DNA of 40,242 nt from DATGZX01 sp035296965 (GCA_035296965.1 DATGZX010000320.1:1-40242); one strand, 5' to 3'; counted from the first letter of the stretch, positions 31,867-40,242 are shown. The notes: a model not told the origin generated them from the letters alone. Program-made: numbers and translations.

Positions 31867-33450
31867 TCATGGACTGTGACCGGGGGTGGGAACGCAGACC
31901 GGAGCCATCTGGGGCGGGCGGCTCGTATCGACCGGGAGGAGCGGACCGGCCGAGACCTTGCTGGCCAGCGCCTCGGCCGGGTAGCCGAGGGCGCGGAACA
32001 GCCGGAACTGTGCCCGGTTGTAGTCGTTGGCGCTCACGAAATAGTTGTCGTAGGCCTGAGATAAGGACTTGAGTGCATCGATCACTTCGAACGCCCGGCG
32101 AATCTGCACCTGGGCGATGCCGACCTTGTCTATTTTTCCCAGTTGCTCCAGGCTGCCGTCATAGGCCAGCTGGGCCTCCTGGAGACCCCACTCCGCCGTC
32201 TCGACACGGACTGTCGCCGATGCAAGCTGGGCATGGGCCCGTGCGATCTCGGCGGCCACCTGGTCCTGGATGCGGAACAACTCGACGAGGAGTTGTTGCT
32301 GCTCGGCCCGGCGCTCGCGTACCAGCGCGCGGTTGCCGAAGCCGAGGTTTTGCGCCTGCCAGATCAGCCCGACGCTGACATCTTCGCGGCCCACCCAGGG
32401 GTTCCCCGTGCCGTTGGCGCCTGAGCCGAAGATGCCGGCTTCCAGATAGCCTCCCGGCCCGACGGCCCCGGGACTTCCCTCGAGGATCAGGCTTGGGACC
32501 AGCGGCCGCATGCGCTCCTGGCGGATTCGGACCAGGGCTGCCTGCACGAGGGCTTGCTGGGAGGCTAATTCGGGCCGGCTGGTCAGGCCGATGGGGATGA
32601 GGGCATCCACCGTCTGGTCGGGCGAGATCAACGTCACGCGCAGGTTTGGCGGTTCAATCGGGATGACTGTCGCGCTGGGATCCAGGCGGAGCACCTGGGT
32701 CAGGTCGGCGCTGGCCAGCCGCCATTGCTCCCGGGCGGTGGCAATGGCATCGTCAAAATTGGCAAGCTGGGCCCTCGCCCGGTGCAAGTCCGATGCCCTC
32801 TCCAGTTGCGAGGGCTCCACAGTGATTGCGTTGCGCAGCAACAGGCCCCTCTCGACCACGTGTTGGGTGGCAGCCAGCCGGCCACGGGCTTGCTGCACAT
32901 TGAAATAGGCCTCGGCCGTCACCAGCAGAGCATCGTTCCGGGCGGTCTGCACATCGATCTGCCTCGCCCGCAGCACCTGCCGGGCGGCCAGGGGCGCAAA
33001 CAGGGCGTCAGTCATGGCGAAGCGGGCGGTCACGCCGGCGCCCGCCAAAAACTGGTCCTTGGTGTTGTCGTAGAAGTTCCCGGATTGGCCCTGGGTCGAG
33101 CCGTCGTGATGGTAATAGCCCGCCCCGACATTGAGTGAGGGCAACCACTCGACCCGGGCTTTGGCCAGCTGCTGAAACGCCACCTGCACGCTCGCCTGAG
33201 CCGCCGCGATGACCACCGGCCGGGCGTCTGCCAAGCGCAGGGCTGTCGCCAGGTTGATCGGTAGCGACTTGTCGCTCGCCTCGGGCTGGGCAGGAGGCAA
33301 CGGCGGCGCATGCACTTCCAAGAGCACCGGTCCCTGGAGCACGGGACTGCGATCGGAACCGGCAGCGGGCGGTTGCGGCTCCGCCCATGTCCGACCATGC
33401 CCCAGCAGCACGCACAATCCGACGGCGGGCAGCACGATACGCACGCTCAT
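31867..33450 (-). CDS. TolC-family outer membrane efflux protein (orphan), second copy
   Basis: 527 residues from the ATG at 33450, which follows AAGGAGGTTGACG; the frame extends to 33552 without support. Signal peptide (IVLPAVGLCVLLGHGRTWA), a Pro-rich linker, then the TolC repeat start LPINLATALRLADARPVVIA, long helices (VAFQQLAKARVEWLPSLNVG; ARQIDVQTARNDALLVTAEA), and the second repeat with TSRPELASQQALVQAALVRI and LGFGNRALVRERRAEQQQLL. It ends with RAQFRLFRALGYPAEAL, typical of this subfamily. Outer-membrane channel; no pump or adaptor gene lies beside it. It is only distantly similar to the TolC-like protein at 8722. Confidence 0.88.
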   Translation of the reverse strand: MSVRIVLPAVGLCVLLGHGRTWAEPQPPAAGSDRSPVLQGPVLLEVHAPPLPPAQPEASDKSLPINLATALRLADARPVVIAAAQASVQVAFQQLAKARVEWLPSLNVGAGYYHHDGSTQGQSGNFYDNTKDQFLAGAGVTARFAMTDALFAPLAARQVLRARQIDVQTARNDALLVTAEAYFNVQQARGRLAATQHVVERGLLLRNAITVEPSQLERASDLHRARAQLANFDDAIATAREQWRLASADLTQVLRLDPSATVIPIEPPNLRVTLISPDQTVDALIPIGLTSRPELASQQALVQAALVRIRQERMRPLVPSLILEGSPGAVGPGGYLEAGIFGSGANGTGNPWVGREDVSVGLIWQAQNLGFGNRALVRERRAEQQQLLVELFRIQDQVAAEIARAHAQLASATVRVETAEWGLQEAQLAYDGSLEQLGKIDKVGIAQVQIRRAFEVIDALKSLSQAYDNYFVSANDYNRAQFRLFRALGYPAEALASKVSAGPLLPVDTSRPPQMAPVCVPTPGHSP

Positions 33451-33712
33451 CGTCAACCTCCTTGCTGGAGCCCCGCTGCGGCGCGTGACCGCAGATTCTC
33501 GACATCCTTGTCTAGATCGACCTGCGTGATTTCGCAGCATTTGCGCGCGCACTGCAATCCATTTTTATGCAATCCTTGCTGCCGAATCACGCACGCTGAT
33601 TTAGAGATCGGACGGGCAGACGGCGTTGCGTAGACAGATGATTGGGAAAGCCGGGGCTGCACGACTCCACCGGGCGGCATAGGCGGATTTTTCCACAGCG
33701 ATGCATTTCGTG

Positions 33713-33777
33713 GCCTGTCCGAACAACGGGGACAGGACCATTGAATTAAAGGTCCTGTCCGTGTTGTTCGGATAGGC
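33713..33777. repeat. Hairpin with 27-nt arms
   Basis: GCCTGTCCGAACAACGGGG and following (33713-33739) pairs with 33751-33777 at 24 of 27 positions; the innermost 10 bp, GGACAGGACC/GGTCCTGTCC, are perfect around an 11-nt AT-rich loop. Confidence 0.75.
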
Positions 33778-33784
33778 TCTGCTG

Positions 33785-33922
33785 CCACCCCTGTAAAGGT
33801 GAGAATATGGGTCCGGGCAAGGGTTTACGGCCACAGCGCCGCTTGCGCACCTGAGCGCGCAGGCGGCGCTAGGGCGGAAACCCTGCGATTTTAGCAGCCA
33901 AACCACACCTTTACAGGGGTGG
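33785..33922. mobile_element. 138-bp palindromic miniature element with 17-bp terminal inverted repeats
   Basis: CCACCCCTGTAAAGGTG (33785-33801) and its exact complement at 33906-33922 bound the element. Nested inverted repeats lie inside (AGGGTTT 33820 / AAACCCT 33878; AGCGCCGC 33835 / GCGGCGCT 33863), so it folds into one long hairpin. It is flanked by CTCTGCTG (33777-33784) and CTCTACTG (33923-33930), 7 of 8 identical, as expected of a target duplication. No protein is encoded. Confidence 0.65.
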
Positions 33923-33986
33923 CTCTACTGCGTATTCGGAAGAGCCGAAAAAGTTTGCCCAACCGCAGGTCAACGGCACCATCTCA

Positions 33987-34889
33987 TTACCAGTCCGATC
34001 CGAGGACCTGGCCGTCGGCGGGGTTGAGGGCATTGCTCCAGGTGGATTGACTGATGCCAGCGGACACGGTGCGTACGCTCCCGTCCATCAGGGCGATGTT
34101 CATCACGCCCGGGTGATAGCTCTGACACAGGTTGGGGTTGGCTTGCAGCGCAGTGACGCCGATTTGCGGCAACGGAAAGCTTCCCGTGTAGTTCGGTTGC
34201 CCCGGTAGCTCGTCCGGATTGGGCCAGTAGGACCCGTAGGTATTGAGATAGGCTGGGTAGGGCCATGACATGAAGTTCTCGTTGGTTCCGCTTTGAGGAT
34301 CCTGAGCGGGATAGCCAGGAAAACAGCCGGAGCACTCGACCAGGCAGATCGTATTGGATGTTCCATCCGGAATCGTGCCGATGCGGAATGGAGAGGGCTG
34401 CCCCATGCGATTGAAAGTGCCCCCAGCGCCGAAGAGCACGAGGTTGCAAGCATAATTCGAAGTAGCAGTCTTACCGTCCAGCGTAGCGATCCCGCCATTG
34501 GTGGTCGGGTCCGAAGGACACACATGAACCGCCAGCGGGACGTACTGGGCGCCGAGGTAGCCAGCGTCTGGCCTGTCCTGCGTATAGGCGTTCAAGACGT
34601 TGTCTTGCTCGTAATAAGGGAGCAGCACGTAGAACATACCGCCCTGGGCCGTGTTGCCGGTCTGCTGGTTCACGACCTGGGAGAAATTGACCGGAGGGAA
34701 CCGATCGCCGTTACCGCCGGCGTAGTTATGAATGGCCAGCACAAGTTGCTTCATGTTGTTGGCGCACTTGATGCGGCTGGCGGCCTCACGCACTTTTTGC
34801 ACTGCCGGCAGCAGCAAGCCCACGAGGACGGCGATGATCGCGATAACGACCAGAAGCTCGATGAGAGTGAAGCCCATTCGCTTGTTCAT
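33987..34889 (-). CDS. DUF1559 protein with prepilin-type N-terminus
   Basis: 300 residues from the ATG at 34889, after AAAGGACTG. The N-terminus MNKRMGFTLIELLVVIAIIA is a type IV prepilin/pseudopilin signal (cleavage G6-F7, E11 as Glu at position 5 of the mature protein), followed by LLPAVQKVREAASRIKCANN and LAIHNYAGGNGDRFP, the DUF1559 start. The C-terminus has MNIALMDGSVRTVS, the family's conserved DGSVR motif. DUF1559 proteins are greatly expanded in planctomycetes; the function is unknown, probably pseudopilin-like and surface or periplasmic. It is a single gene here and a strong taxonomic marker. Confidence 0.95.
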   Translation of the reverse strand: MNKRMGFTLIELLVVIAIIAVLVGLLLPAVQKVREAASRIKCANNMKQLVLAIHNYAGGNGDRFPPVNFSQVVNQQTGNTAQGGMFYVLLPYYEQDNVLNAYTQDRPDAGYLGAQYVPLAVHVCPSDPTTNGGIATLDGKTATSNYACNLVLFGAGGTFNRMGQPSPFRIGTIPDGTSNTICLVECSGCFPGYPAQDPQSGTNENFMSWPYPAYLNTYGSYWPNPDELPGQPNYTGSFPLPQIGVTALQANPNLCQSYHPGVMNIALMDGSVRTVSAGISQSTWSNALNPADGQVLGSDW

Positions 34890-35160
34890 GGCAACAGTCC
34901 TTTCAGCCGTGCGCCTCGGCACGAGTCTGGTAGAGGGCGTCTCCGCTAGTATTATGAATATGACAATCGTATTACTGGAACAGTGCTGGTTGGGTTATTC
35001 AGTAGTGCGCGGTGGCCTCAGCTCTGCTGCGGATGAGCTGCGGCTTGGTTGACAGAGAAATCATCCGCCCATTACGATACCGTCGCCTCCACATTATTCG
35101 TGGTGAGTCCCCGGCTAAGGGCCCAACACTGCCACGAAGTCGTCAATCCGGGAGGGAACG

Positions 35161-35868
35161 ATGAAATCGACAGTTGATGAAATCCGCCAGCGGTTCGACG
35201 CCGACGTGGAACGGTTCTCCAACCTCGAAACCGGCCAGTCGGCCACGGTCGATGCGCCGCTAGCGCTGGCGCTGGTTGCCCAGGCTGCAGCGGCGACGAC
35301 GCCGCACGCTCGCCATGTCCTCGACGTGGGCTGCGGGGCCGGCAACTATACCCTCAAGCTCCTTGAGTTTCTGCCGAACCTCGATGCCACTCTTATCGAC
35401 CTGAGCCAGCCGATGCTCGACCGCGCCACGGAACGGGTCAGCCGAGCGAGCGCCGGGCGCATCACGACCATCCAAGGCGACATCCGCAAGGTGAAGCTTC
35501 GTGACGGGCAGTTCGACATCGTGTTGGCTGCTGCGGTATTGCACCACTTGCGTACGGACCAGGAGTGGTGGGATGTCTTGGCGGCCTTCCACCACGCGCT
35601 GCGGCCGGGTGGCTCGATATGGGTCTTCGATCTGGTCGAGAGTTCGATTGCTAGCGTCCAGGAAATCATGCGCCAAAAATACGGCGAATATCTGACCCGA
35701 CTGAAGGACGAATCCTACCGAGACCATGTGTTCGCCTACGTCGAGAAAGAAGACACTCCACGCCCGCTAATGTTTCAACTAGACCTGCTGCGCCAGGTCG
35801 GGTTCTGCCGCGTGGAGGTCCTGCACAAAAACCTCTGCTTTGCGGCTTTTGGCGCAATGAAAGAGTGA
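35161..35868 (+). CDS. Class I SAM-dependent methyltransferase
   Basis: 235 residues, start ATG with GGGAGGGAACG before it. The Rossmann-fold core is clear: motif I VLDVGCGAGNYTLKLL (53-68) binds S-adenosylmethionine, LIDLSQPMLDRA follows, then IQGDIRKVKL with the acidic motif, FDIVLAAAVLHHLR and LRPGGSIWVFDLVE. The C-terminal part (FQLDLLRQVGFCRVEVLHKN) is like that of small-molecule methyltransferases. No substrate can be named from sequence. It stands alone between two divergent or convergent genes of unrelated type; I see no terminator directly after it. Confidence 0.93.
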   Translation: MKSTVDEIRQRFDADVERFSNLETGQSATVDAPLALALVAQAAAATTPHARHVLDVGCGAGNYTLKLLEFLPNLDATLIDLSQPMLDRATERVSRASAGRITTIQGDIRKVKLRDGQFDIVLAAAVLHHLRTDQEWWDVLAAFHHALRPGGSIWVFDLVESSIASVQEIMRQKYGEYLTRLKDESYRDHVFAYVEKEDTPRPLMFQLDLLRQVGFCRVEVLHKNLCFAAFGAMKE

Positions 35869-36089
35869 TGCTGTCCTCGATTTCGCGGAAAGGAAGGAGG
35901 TCGGCCGACACGATGGATGACCGGGCCCGACGTGAACGTGGGGAAAGAAGCCGAATAGCCTTACCCACTTGTGTGGAAAGCTGTGTTTTCCCTCGTTCCC
36001 CAAGGGCCTGACTTTTGAGAGGTAGTCGATCGTTCAGAAGCCCCGCTGGCTCAGTCGATGCGGCAGCCTGGCGGAATAAGCTCCGGCTT

Positions 36090-37046
36090 TCAGCGGATGA
36101 TCCGCAAAGCGGGCTGCGCCCTTTGAAGTTCCTGCACTCCCGCGTTCGTGACGTGAGTGCGTGCAAGTGAGACGTGTTTGAGGCTGCGCATTTCCTTCAA
36201 GTACACGATGCACTGGTCTGTAACCTGCGTCTCGCCCAGGGTCAGGTCCTGCAAGGTGTGCAGGCCTTTGAGATGCTGCACTCCAACATCCGAGACGCCC
36301 GTGTGAAACAGATTCAGTTCCCGGAGATTTGGTAACTGCTGCAGATTGCGTAAGCCTGCGTCGGTAATCGCGGTGTGACTCAAGTGCAACGTCTGGAGGC
36401 CCGTCAAGCCGCTCATCTGGCTCATGCCGGCATCCGTGATCGACGTACCGTACAGGTTCAGCGTGCGCAGAGTCGTCAGCCCCTGGAGAATCGCCAGGTC
36501 GCTGTCCGTGACACGTGTTTTGTTCAGGTCGATGCCGATAAGCGGTTTCTCCGGACGGCTCTGGTCGAAGGTGACGCGGCCCTTCAGGTCCTCGACAATG
36601 GCCACCGCTCGCTCCTGTGGCGTCTTGGCCGCCGCCAGCTTGCTGCCTTTTGCTCCTTCCGCGCGCCATTCGAGGACGGCCCAGGAGCCCCCACCGGGCT
36701 CGCTATGCCTGTTTTCGATCTTGAAGTAACCCGCTTCCTGTTCCACGATCTCAAAATCGTTCAGGCTGTAAGGCTTCTTCTTGAACCAGGACTGGTTGAA
36801 GCCCGTGATCACCAAGCGCGGCGGGGATTGGAAAGGCACCTTGTAGGAGACTTTGACCTGTTCGCCGTCGCGCAGAGCGACGGTACCCTTTTGGACGAAA
36901 GCCCCCGGCCAGGCGGTTGGGAGCGTGCTGGGCGTCATGGTCGGCAGATGGGGATCGAAGCAAGAGGCGACGGTCAGCAGGAAAAGAAGGCTTAGGGCCA
37001 ACGCGGCACTCCTCTTTATGAAACGCTGGTTTTTTCTTCCGGACAT
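36090..37046 (-). CDS. Leucine-rich repeat lipoprotein
   Basis: 318 residues from the ATG at 37046; ATGs at 37064 and 37097 are alternatives. A lipoprotein signal ends LLFLLTVASC, with C29 as lipidated residue. A middle beta-rich domain (about 45-150, KVSYKVPFQSPPRLVITGFN) is followed by about six leucine-rich repeats of 24 residues: TTLRTLNLYGTSITDAGMSQ, TGLQTLHLSHTAITDAGLRN, PNLRELNLFHTGVSDVGVQH and so on. The ITDAGL type belongs to the RNI-like/GALA-like LRR family, abundant in planctomycetes and usually a protein-binding surface. The ribosome-binding site is weak. It stands alone, facing the methyltransferase gene. Confidence 0.88.
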   Translation of the reverse strand: MSGRKNQRFIKRSAALALSLLFLLTVASCFDPHLPTMTPSTLPTAWPGAFVQKGTVALRDGEQVKVSYKVPFQSPPRLVITGFNQSWFKKKPYSLNDFEIVEQEAGYFKIENRHSEPGGGSWAVLEWRAEGAKGSKLAAAKTPQERAVAIVEDLKGRVTFDQSRPEKPLIGIDLNKTRVTDSDLAILQGLTTLRTLNLYGTSITDAGMSQMSGLTGLQTLHLSHTAITDAGLRNLQQLPNLRELNLFHTGVSDVGVQHLKGLHTLQDLTLGETQVTDQCIVYLKEMRSLKHVSLARTHVTNAGVQELQRAQPALRIIR

Positions 37047-37573
37047 GGCGATCCAGCAATCCATGCAAGATAGGGTTGCGACGACCAAGACAGGCAAACG
37101 GGCAATCTTCTATCACACGCGCAAGGCGGGGACAAGACGGCTTCGACTGCGCGCCAGACTTCACGTGCCTGAAACGGCTTGCAGCGTGGCCAGCTATCCC
37201 ATGCACCCGCTCTTACCGCCTTGACACCACTTGGTCCCTTCACTTCCGCACCGGAAACTGCTGCCCTCAACCATTGCCCCCATTGTGAAGGCACGTGTGC
37301 CTGCCAAGTTCACGAACGAGGTCTCGGACAGGGACGCGCCGTGGCGTGCTCTCCCGACCACGTCACCGGCTACAACCGAGAGTCTCTCTCCGCCAAGGGC
37401 CCCCTATTAACTCTCCCCGCCGGGCCGTCTCCATAAGAGAAGCCGGCTCGAGCGCGCATCCAGAGTCCATGGTTCGCTTGGGCAGGGCTCGGCAGAGGTC
37501 ATGGGCCAACCGGAAAAGCTTGGGTTGAATAAGGCCTCTCATTAAGACGTCAAGTAAATCGGAAGGGCCTACT
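37047..37573. other. Intergenic region between divergent genes
   Basis: 527 bp upstream of both the LRR lipoprotein (leftward) and the intradiol-dioxygenase-like gene (rightward). Several short frames cross it, but none has a ribosome-binding site, signal peptide or known motif. I see nothing I can support in it. Confidence 0.4.
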
Positions 37574-38341
37574 ATGGTACACTATCTCCTTGCAGTCATC
37601 TTCGGGTTCCTGGGTTCCGTGCTACTCTTCCCTGTCTGGGCTGATGAGGACCCTCCTGCCGCTGGACCAACAACACAGGCGCGGCAGAACCAATCACGGT
37701 TCACGCCACCTCCCGGTGAAGAAACGGAGCCGATCAAGAAATTGATCGCAAGAGCCGAGGGCGCCCTAAGCAACGGGAAGACAGGGACCGAAATCCTCTC
37801 CGACACCGATTACCTGCCGGCTCATGAATGGCCGCGCTTTCGCAAAATCATGCGTCAGGCGGGTAAGTCCTCGCGCGCAACCATCGTGACCCCTCAGGAG
37901 CCTGGGGAACCGTTGGTTGTCGCTGCCCAAGTCGTGAACGGCCAAGGCCGGCCGGTAACCGATGCGACCGTCTACGTTTATCACACAAGTGCCAAGGGAT
38001 GGTATTCCGATCGGGCGGCGCACATCGCCGCTCACGAGGGCGACCGGAGGCACGCCCGGCTATTCGGATATCTAACGACAAACAAAGATGGTCGTTTCGA
38101 ACTGCGGACCATCCGGCCCGGCGGTTACCCCAACGCTGAGTTGCCAGCACACATCCATGTTGAGATCGAATCAGGCAAGGACAACCCAACTCCATTAGCC
38201 ACGGAAATTCAATTCGACGACGATCCGCGCCTTACGCCTGAGATGAGGCGGCGCTCGCGCCAGGAAGGGTTCGTGATTGGCAAGATCCACAAGAGTCTCG
38301 ACGGCGTGCAGCGCATGCAGGTCGAAATCAAGATTCGATAG
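37574..38341 (+). CDS. Exported intradiol ring-cleavage dioxygenase-like protein
   Basis: 255 residues with a signal peptide (YLLAVIFGFLGSVLLFPVWA). The intradiol dioxygenase core is seen in GEPLVVAAQVVNGQGRPVTD, VYVYHTSAKGWYSD (Y144), ARLFGYLTTNKDGRFELRTI, RPGGYPNAELPAHIHVEI with Y185, H193 and H195. These match the Tyr-Tyr-His-His ligands of the non-heme Fe(III) in protocatechuate and catechol dioxygenases. Family members cleave an aromatic ring between two hydroxyls; exported members may act on aromatic polymers or other substrates. GGAAGG lies 13 nt before the ATG. It is a single gene; no beta-ketoadipate pathway genes are near. Confidence 0.88.
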   Translation: MVHYLLAVIFGFLGSVLLFPVWADEDPPAAGPTTQARQNQSRFTPPPGEETEPIKKLIARAEGALSNGKTGTEILSDTDYLPAHEWPRFRKIMRQAGKSSRATIVTPQEPGEPLVVAAQVVNGQGRPVTDATVYVYHTSAKGWYSDRAAHIAAHEGDRRHARLFGYLTTNKDGRFELRTIRPGGYPNAELPAHIHVEIESGKDNPTPLATEIQFDDDPRLTPEMRRRSRQEGFVIGKIHKSLDGVQRMQVEIKIR

Positions 38342-39397
38342 CCTCACAACTCCCCGTTTCCACACTCTTGCGCCGGGTGCCCTGCCCACGCCTCGGCCTG
38401 CGGATGCGCGCGATAGCCAACATCCTCATCGGAAACATCCCCCTTGTAGCAGTGACGACCGTCCGTCAACTGATGCTCCGCGCTGTGAAGGACACCTTTC
38501 CCATTCGCACGCTCGACGGCGGTGGCTCGATTCTTTCGTGGGACACGGCAGGCAGCTTCTTCTCGCTCGCCCGCGCTGCCGATAAACTGTCAGTGGTCTG
38601 TCGCCAGAATGCCAGGCCGGTGGGCACCGCCTGCGCACCGGCCCCGCGCTGGCTGGGAACCGCCGGGACCATTTCCGTCCACGGTCTTTGGCGTCCTCGC
38701 CATGGCGACGGGTTTACTTAGCGCATTCTCAACAATTCACCGGCTTCCCGATGGAAGTCGCCAAATGTGGCTGCGGCCGGATCCAGCACCGCTTTACGTC
38801 AAGCGTTAAAGCTACATTCAGGATTAACCGGAGTCAATTAGTGGCATAGGAATGATCGCGGCGTGAATCGGAACGAGGTTTGCATGCCGTAGCTAAAACT
38901 CGACTTTGCAGGTTTTGGCTCGTCGACGATGACGAAGGGATTGATGCCTGAACGATACTAATACACATCCCGTCAACTTTGTTGGAAGAGAGAGCGAACT
39001 GTAGCTCATCAGCTCATCCGCCTACCGGATGCGCTTGCGATAAGGATTATGCGTGCGCTCCGAAAGGGATTCGTCACTTGCCACAGATTGCTTGCGCTTC
39101 AGCCTTGGAGGCGTGAGCCAAGATTGAGAAATCCGTGACAATGTCGCCACATGCCAATAATGGAAGCCATTCAGCGATTGGCCGAGGACACCGCTCACGA
39201 CAGCAATGACCAGTGCAGGGCCATCTGCGGCTCCAGCACAGTCCTCATGGCGACGCGCTGCACCATGCAAGAACATGGGCAGTTGGACCGCTGCTCGGCA
39301 TGGCCACCCGCTCCAGCGCATGAGCAGCGGGTACGCCACACCATGACGAAGGTATCGCAACAGATTGGTTCCCAATCTTTTTTACAGGATCAGCACC
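38342..39397. other. About 1 kb without a gene I can support
   Basis: Short frames exist on both strands (for example 38368-38721 plus and 39022-39375 minus), but none has a good ribosome-binding site, signal or known motif. Part of 38690-38809 (plus frame ending HRLPDGSRQMWLRPDPAPLY) reads like coding sequence and may be a remnant. The last 40 bp hold a terminator-like hairpin. Confidence 0.4.
39362..39383 (+). terminator. Terminator-like hairpin just before the giant beta-helix gene
   Basis: AGATTGG (39362-39368), loop TTC, CCAATCT (39372-39378) and a run of six T. It ends 14 nt before the ATG at 39398. It may end upstream transcription or act as an attenuator in the leader. Confidence 0.5.
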
Positions 39398-40242
39398 ATG
39401 TTATCCCGCATGCGTTGGTTCCGCCGCTCCGCCCAGTTGCCGAAAGCGAACCGCCTCACTTGGCTCTCAGGTTGCCGCTACCGGCCGACCTTCGAGCAGC
39501 TCGAAGACCGCTGTGTGCCCTCGACCACCTACGTGGTCACCAACCTACTGGACACCAACACCCCGGGAACCCTACGCTCTGAACTCAGTCTGGCAAACGC
39601 CAGCCATACAGGGACGGCGGCCTCTCCGGACCTGATCCAATTCACTACCGGGGCTGGGACGATCAGCGTCAACTCCATCAACGGCGGCCCCCTTGCTCTC
39701 GCGAGCAACGAAGTCGCCGTGATCGTCGGCACCACCGCAACCGGCTACAACGGAACTCCCCTCATCGCGCTGGACGGGACGCTCGCGGGTGTGGGCGTCG
39801 ATGGCTTGACAATCAGTGGCGGATCGAGCACGGTCAAGGGCCTCGCCGTCATAAACTTCTCGGGTAACGGTATCCGGCTGGACACCAACGGGGGCAACAC
39901 CATCCTGTCCAGCTACGTGGGCATTACCACGGCTGGTGCAGCCGCTGGCAATGGCGGCTACGGGATCACCATCGTCGGCTCGGCTGGCAACACCATCGGC
40001 TCGACGACGGCGATCGGCTCCCCGAACGGCCAGGGCGCTAACGTCATCTCGGGGAACGGGAAAGACGGCGTCGAGATCTTCGGGTCTGGGTCTACGGGCA
40101 ACATGGTGCTTGGCAATCGCATCGGCACCAACGTGACAGGCACTGCCGGCATTGGCAATGCCGCCAACGGCATCCAGATTACCAACGGCGCGCAGCAAAA
40201 TACCATCAGCGGCGACGTCATCTCGGGCAACGGCGCGAATGG
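39398..40242 (+). CDS. Large secreted beta-helix protein with planctomycete LEDR motif, 5' part
   Basis: The frame is open from the ATG at 39398 to the window edge (281 codons), read by hand. It starts MLSRMRWFRRSAQLPKANRL and has RPTFEQLEDRCVPST (30-43), the FE-x-LE-x-R type N-terminal motif (LEPR-XLL-like) of large planctomycete surface proteins. After TYVVTNLLDTNTPGTLRSEL (a common opening of such beta-strand-repeat proteins) come right-handed beta-helix repeats: GNGIRLDTNGGNTILSSYVG, GYGITIVGSAGNTIGSTTAI, GANVISGNGKDGVEIFGSGS, TGNMVLGNRIGTNVTG. Such proteins are surface or secreted and often run to thousands of residues. The function is unknown; adhesion or polysaccharide binding are common guesses. 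AGGAT precedes the ATG by 9 nt. Confidence 0.9.
   Translation, partial: MLSRMRWFRRSAQLPKANRLTWLSGCRYRPTFEQLEDRCVPSTTYVVTNLLDTNTPGTLRSELSLANASHTGTAASPDLIQFTTGAGTISVNSINGGPLALASNEVAVIVGTTATGYNGTPLIALDGTLAGVGVDGLTISGGSSTVKGLAVINFSGNGIRLDTNGGNTILSSYVGITTAGAAAGNGGYGITIVGSAGNTIGSTTAIGSPNGQGANVISGNGKDGVEIFGSGSTGNMVLGNRIGTNVTGTAGIGNAANGIQITNGAQQNTISGDVISGNGAN

Larger units (their letters stand above)
33451..33986. other. Intergenic region with two hairpin elements
   Basis: 536 bp between the DUF1559 gene and the TolC-like gene, both on the minus strand. It contains an interrupted 27-nt inverted repeat (33713-33777) and, immediately beside it, a 138-bp structured element (33785-33922), listed separately. 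Bases 33451-33700 show nothing I can assign except a possible TolC-gene promoter. Confidence 0.5.

Noticed and set aside
37076..37436. Several short plus-strand frames upstream of the dioxygenase-like gene
   Set aside because: Overlapping frames with low-quality translations and no start signals; one starts antisense to the LRR gene's 5' end.
38368..38721. 117-codon plus-strand frame
   Set aside because: Composition is not protein-like and there is no Shine-Dalgarno; an overlapping frame (38522-38809) competes with it, with only its end looking coding.
39022..39375. 117-codon minus-strand frame
   Set aside because: No ribosome-binding site, signal or known motif; it lies in a gap with several equal random frames.

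Overview
The window looks like chromosomal DNA of a planctomycete, probably near Gemmataceae or Isosphaeraceae. Evidence is a DUF1559 protein with a prepilin-type N-terminus (33987-34889), a large secreted beta-helix protein whose N-terminus carries the planctomycete FE-x-LEDR sorting-type motif (from 39398), many secreted sulfatases, and moderately high GC with good Shine-Dalgarno sites. The taxon is inferred from protein families only.

Layout. Bases 1-6129 (minus strand) hold a tight operon of four exported amidohydrolase-like proteins (five domains, because the first gene is a tandem fusion). All five domains have lost the metal-binding HxH. Bases 6572-10065 (plus strand) hold a membrane acyl-lipid desaturase, a cyclophilin and an orphan TolC-like protein. 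Bases 10309-31551 are one 21-kb stretch of minus-strand genes. It has four exported arylsulfatases (two long with CSPxR active sites, two short with CTAGR), one intact formylglycine-generating enzyme (FGE), three paralogous NTF2-like proteins, three Gly/Tyr-rich secreted repeat proteins, a YNPYTG-repeat secreted protein, a DUF1254/DUF1214 protein, a DUF4239 membrane protein, and several small membrane or secreted proteins of unknown function. A small antibiotic-biosynthesis-monooxygenase (ABM) protein is at its upstream edge. Bases 31867-40242 hold a second orphan TolC-like protein, the DUF1559 protein, a methyltransferase, an LRR lipoprotein, an exported intradiol-dioxygenase-like protein and the start of the giant beta-helix protein.

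How it may work together. The FGE would convert the active-site cysteine of the exported sulfatases to formylglycine. A two-gene module, NTF2-like protein followed directly by a Gly/Tyr-rich secreted protein, occurs three times (29814-28303, 20676-19268, 14459-13155), and in two cases a sulfatase follows at once. The cluster has grown by duplication and decay. A second FGE gene survives only as a tail fragment, split by a 295-bp IS630-like miniature element whose removal restores the alignment with the intact FGE. A broken 5' end of a DUF4239 gene lies about 2.2 kb from the intact copy. Three sulfatase genes share a stem-loop 37-39 nt upstream of their start codons, and all four sulfatases share an unexplained membrane-proximal double-cysteine motif. 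The best candidates for an undescribed system are the triplicated NTF2-like/Gly-Tyr-rich module and its link to the sulfatases, and the degenerate amidohydrolase operon.
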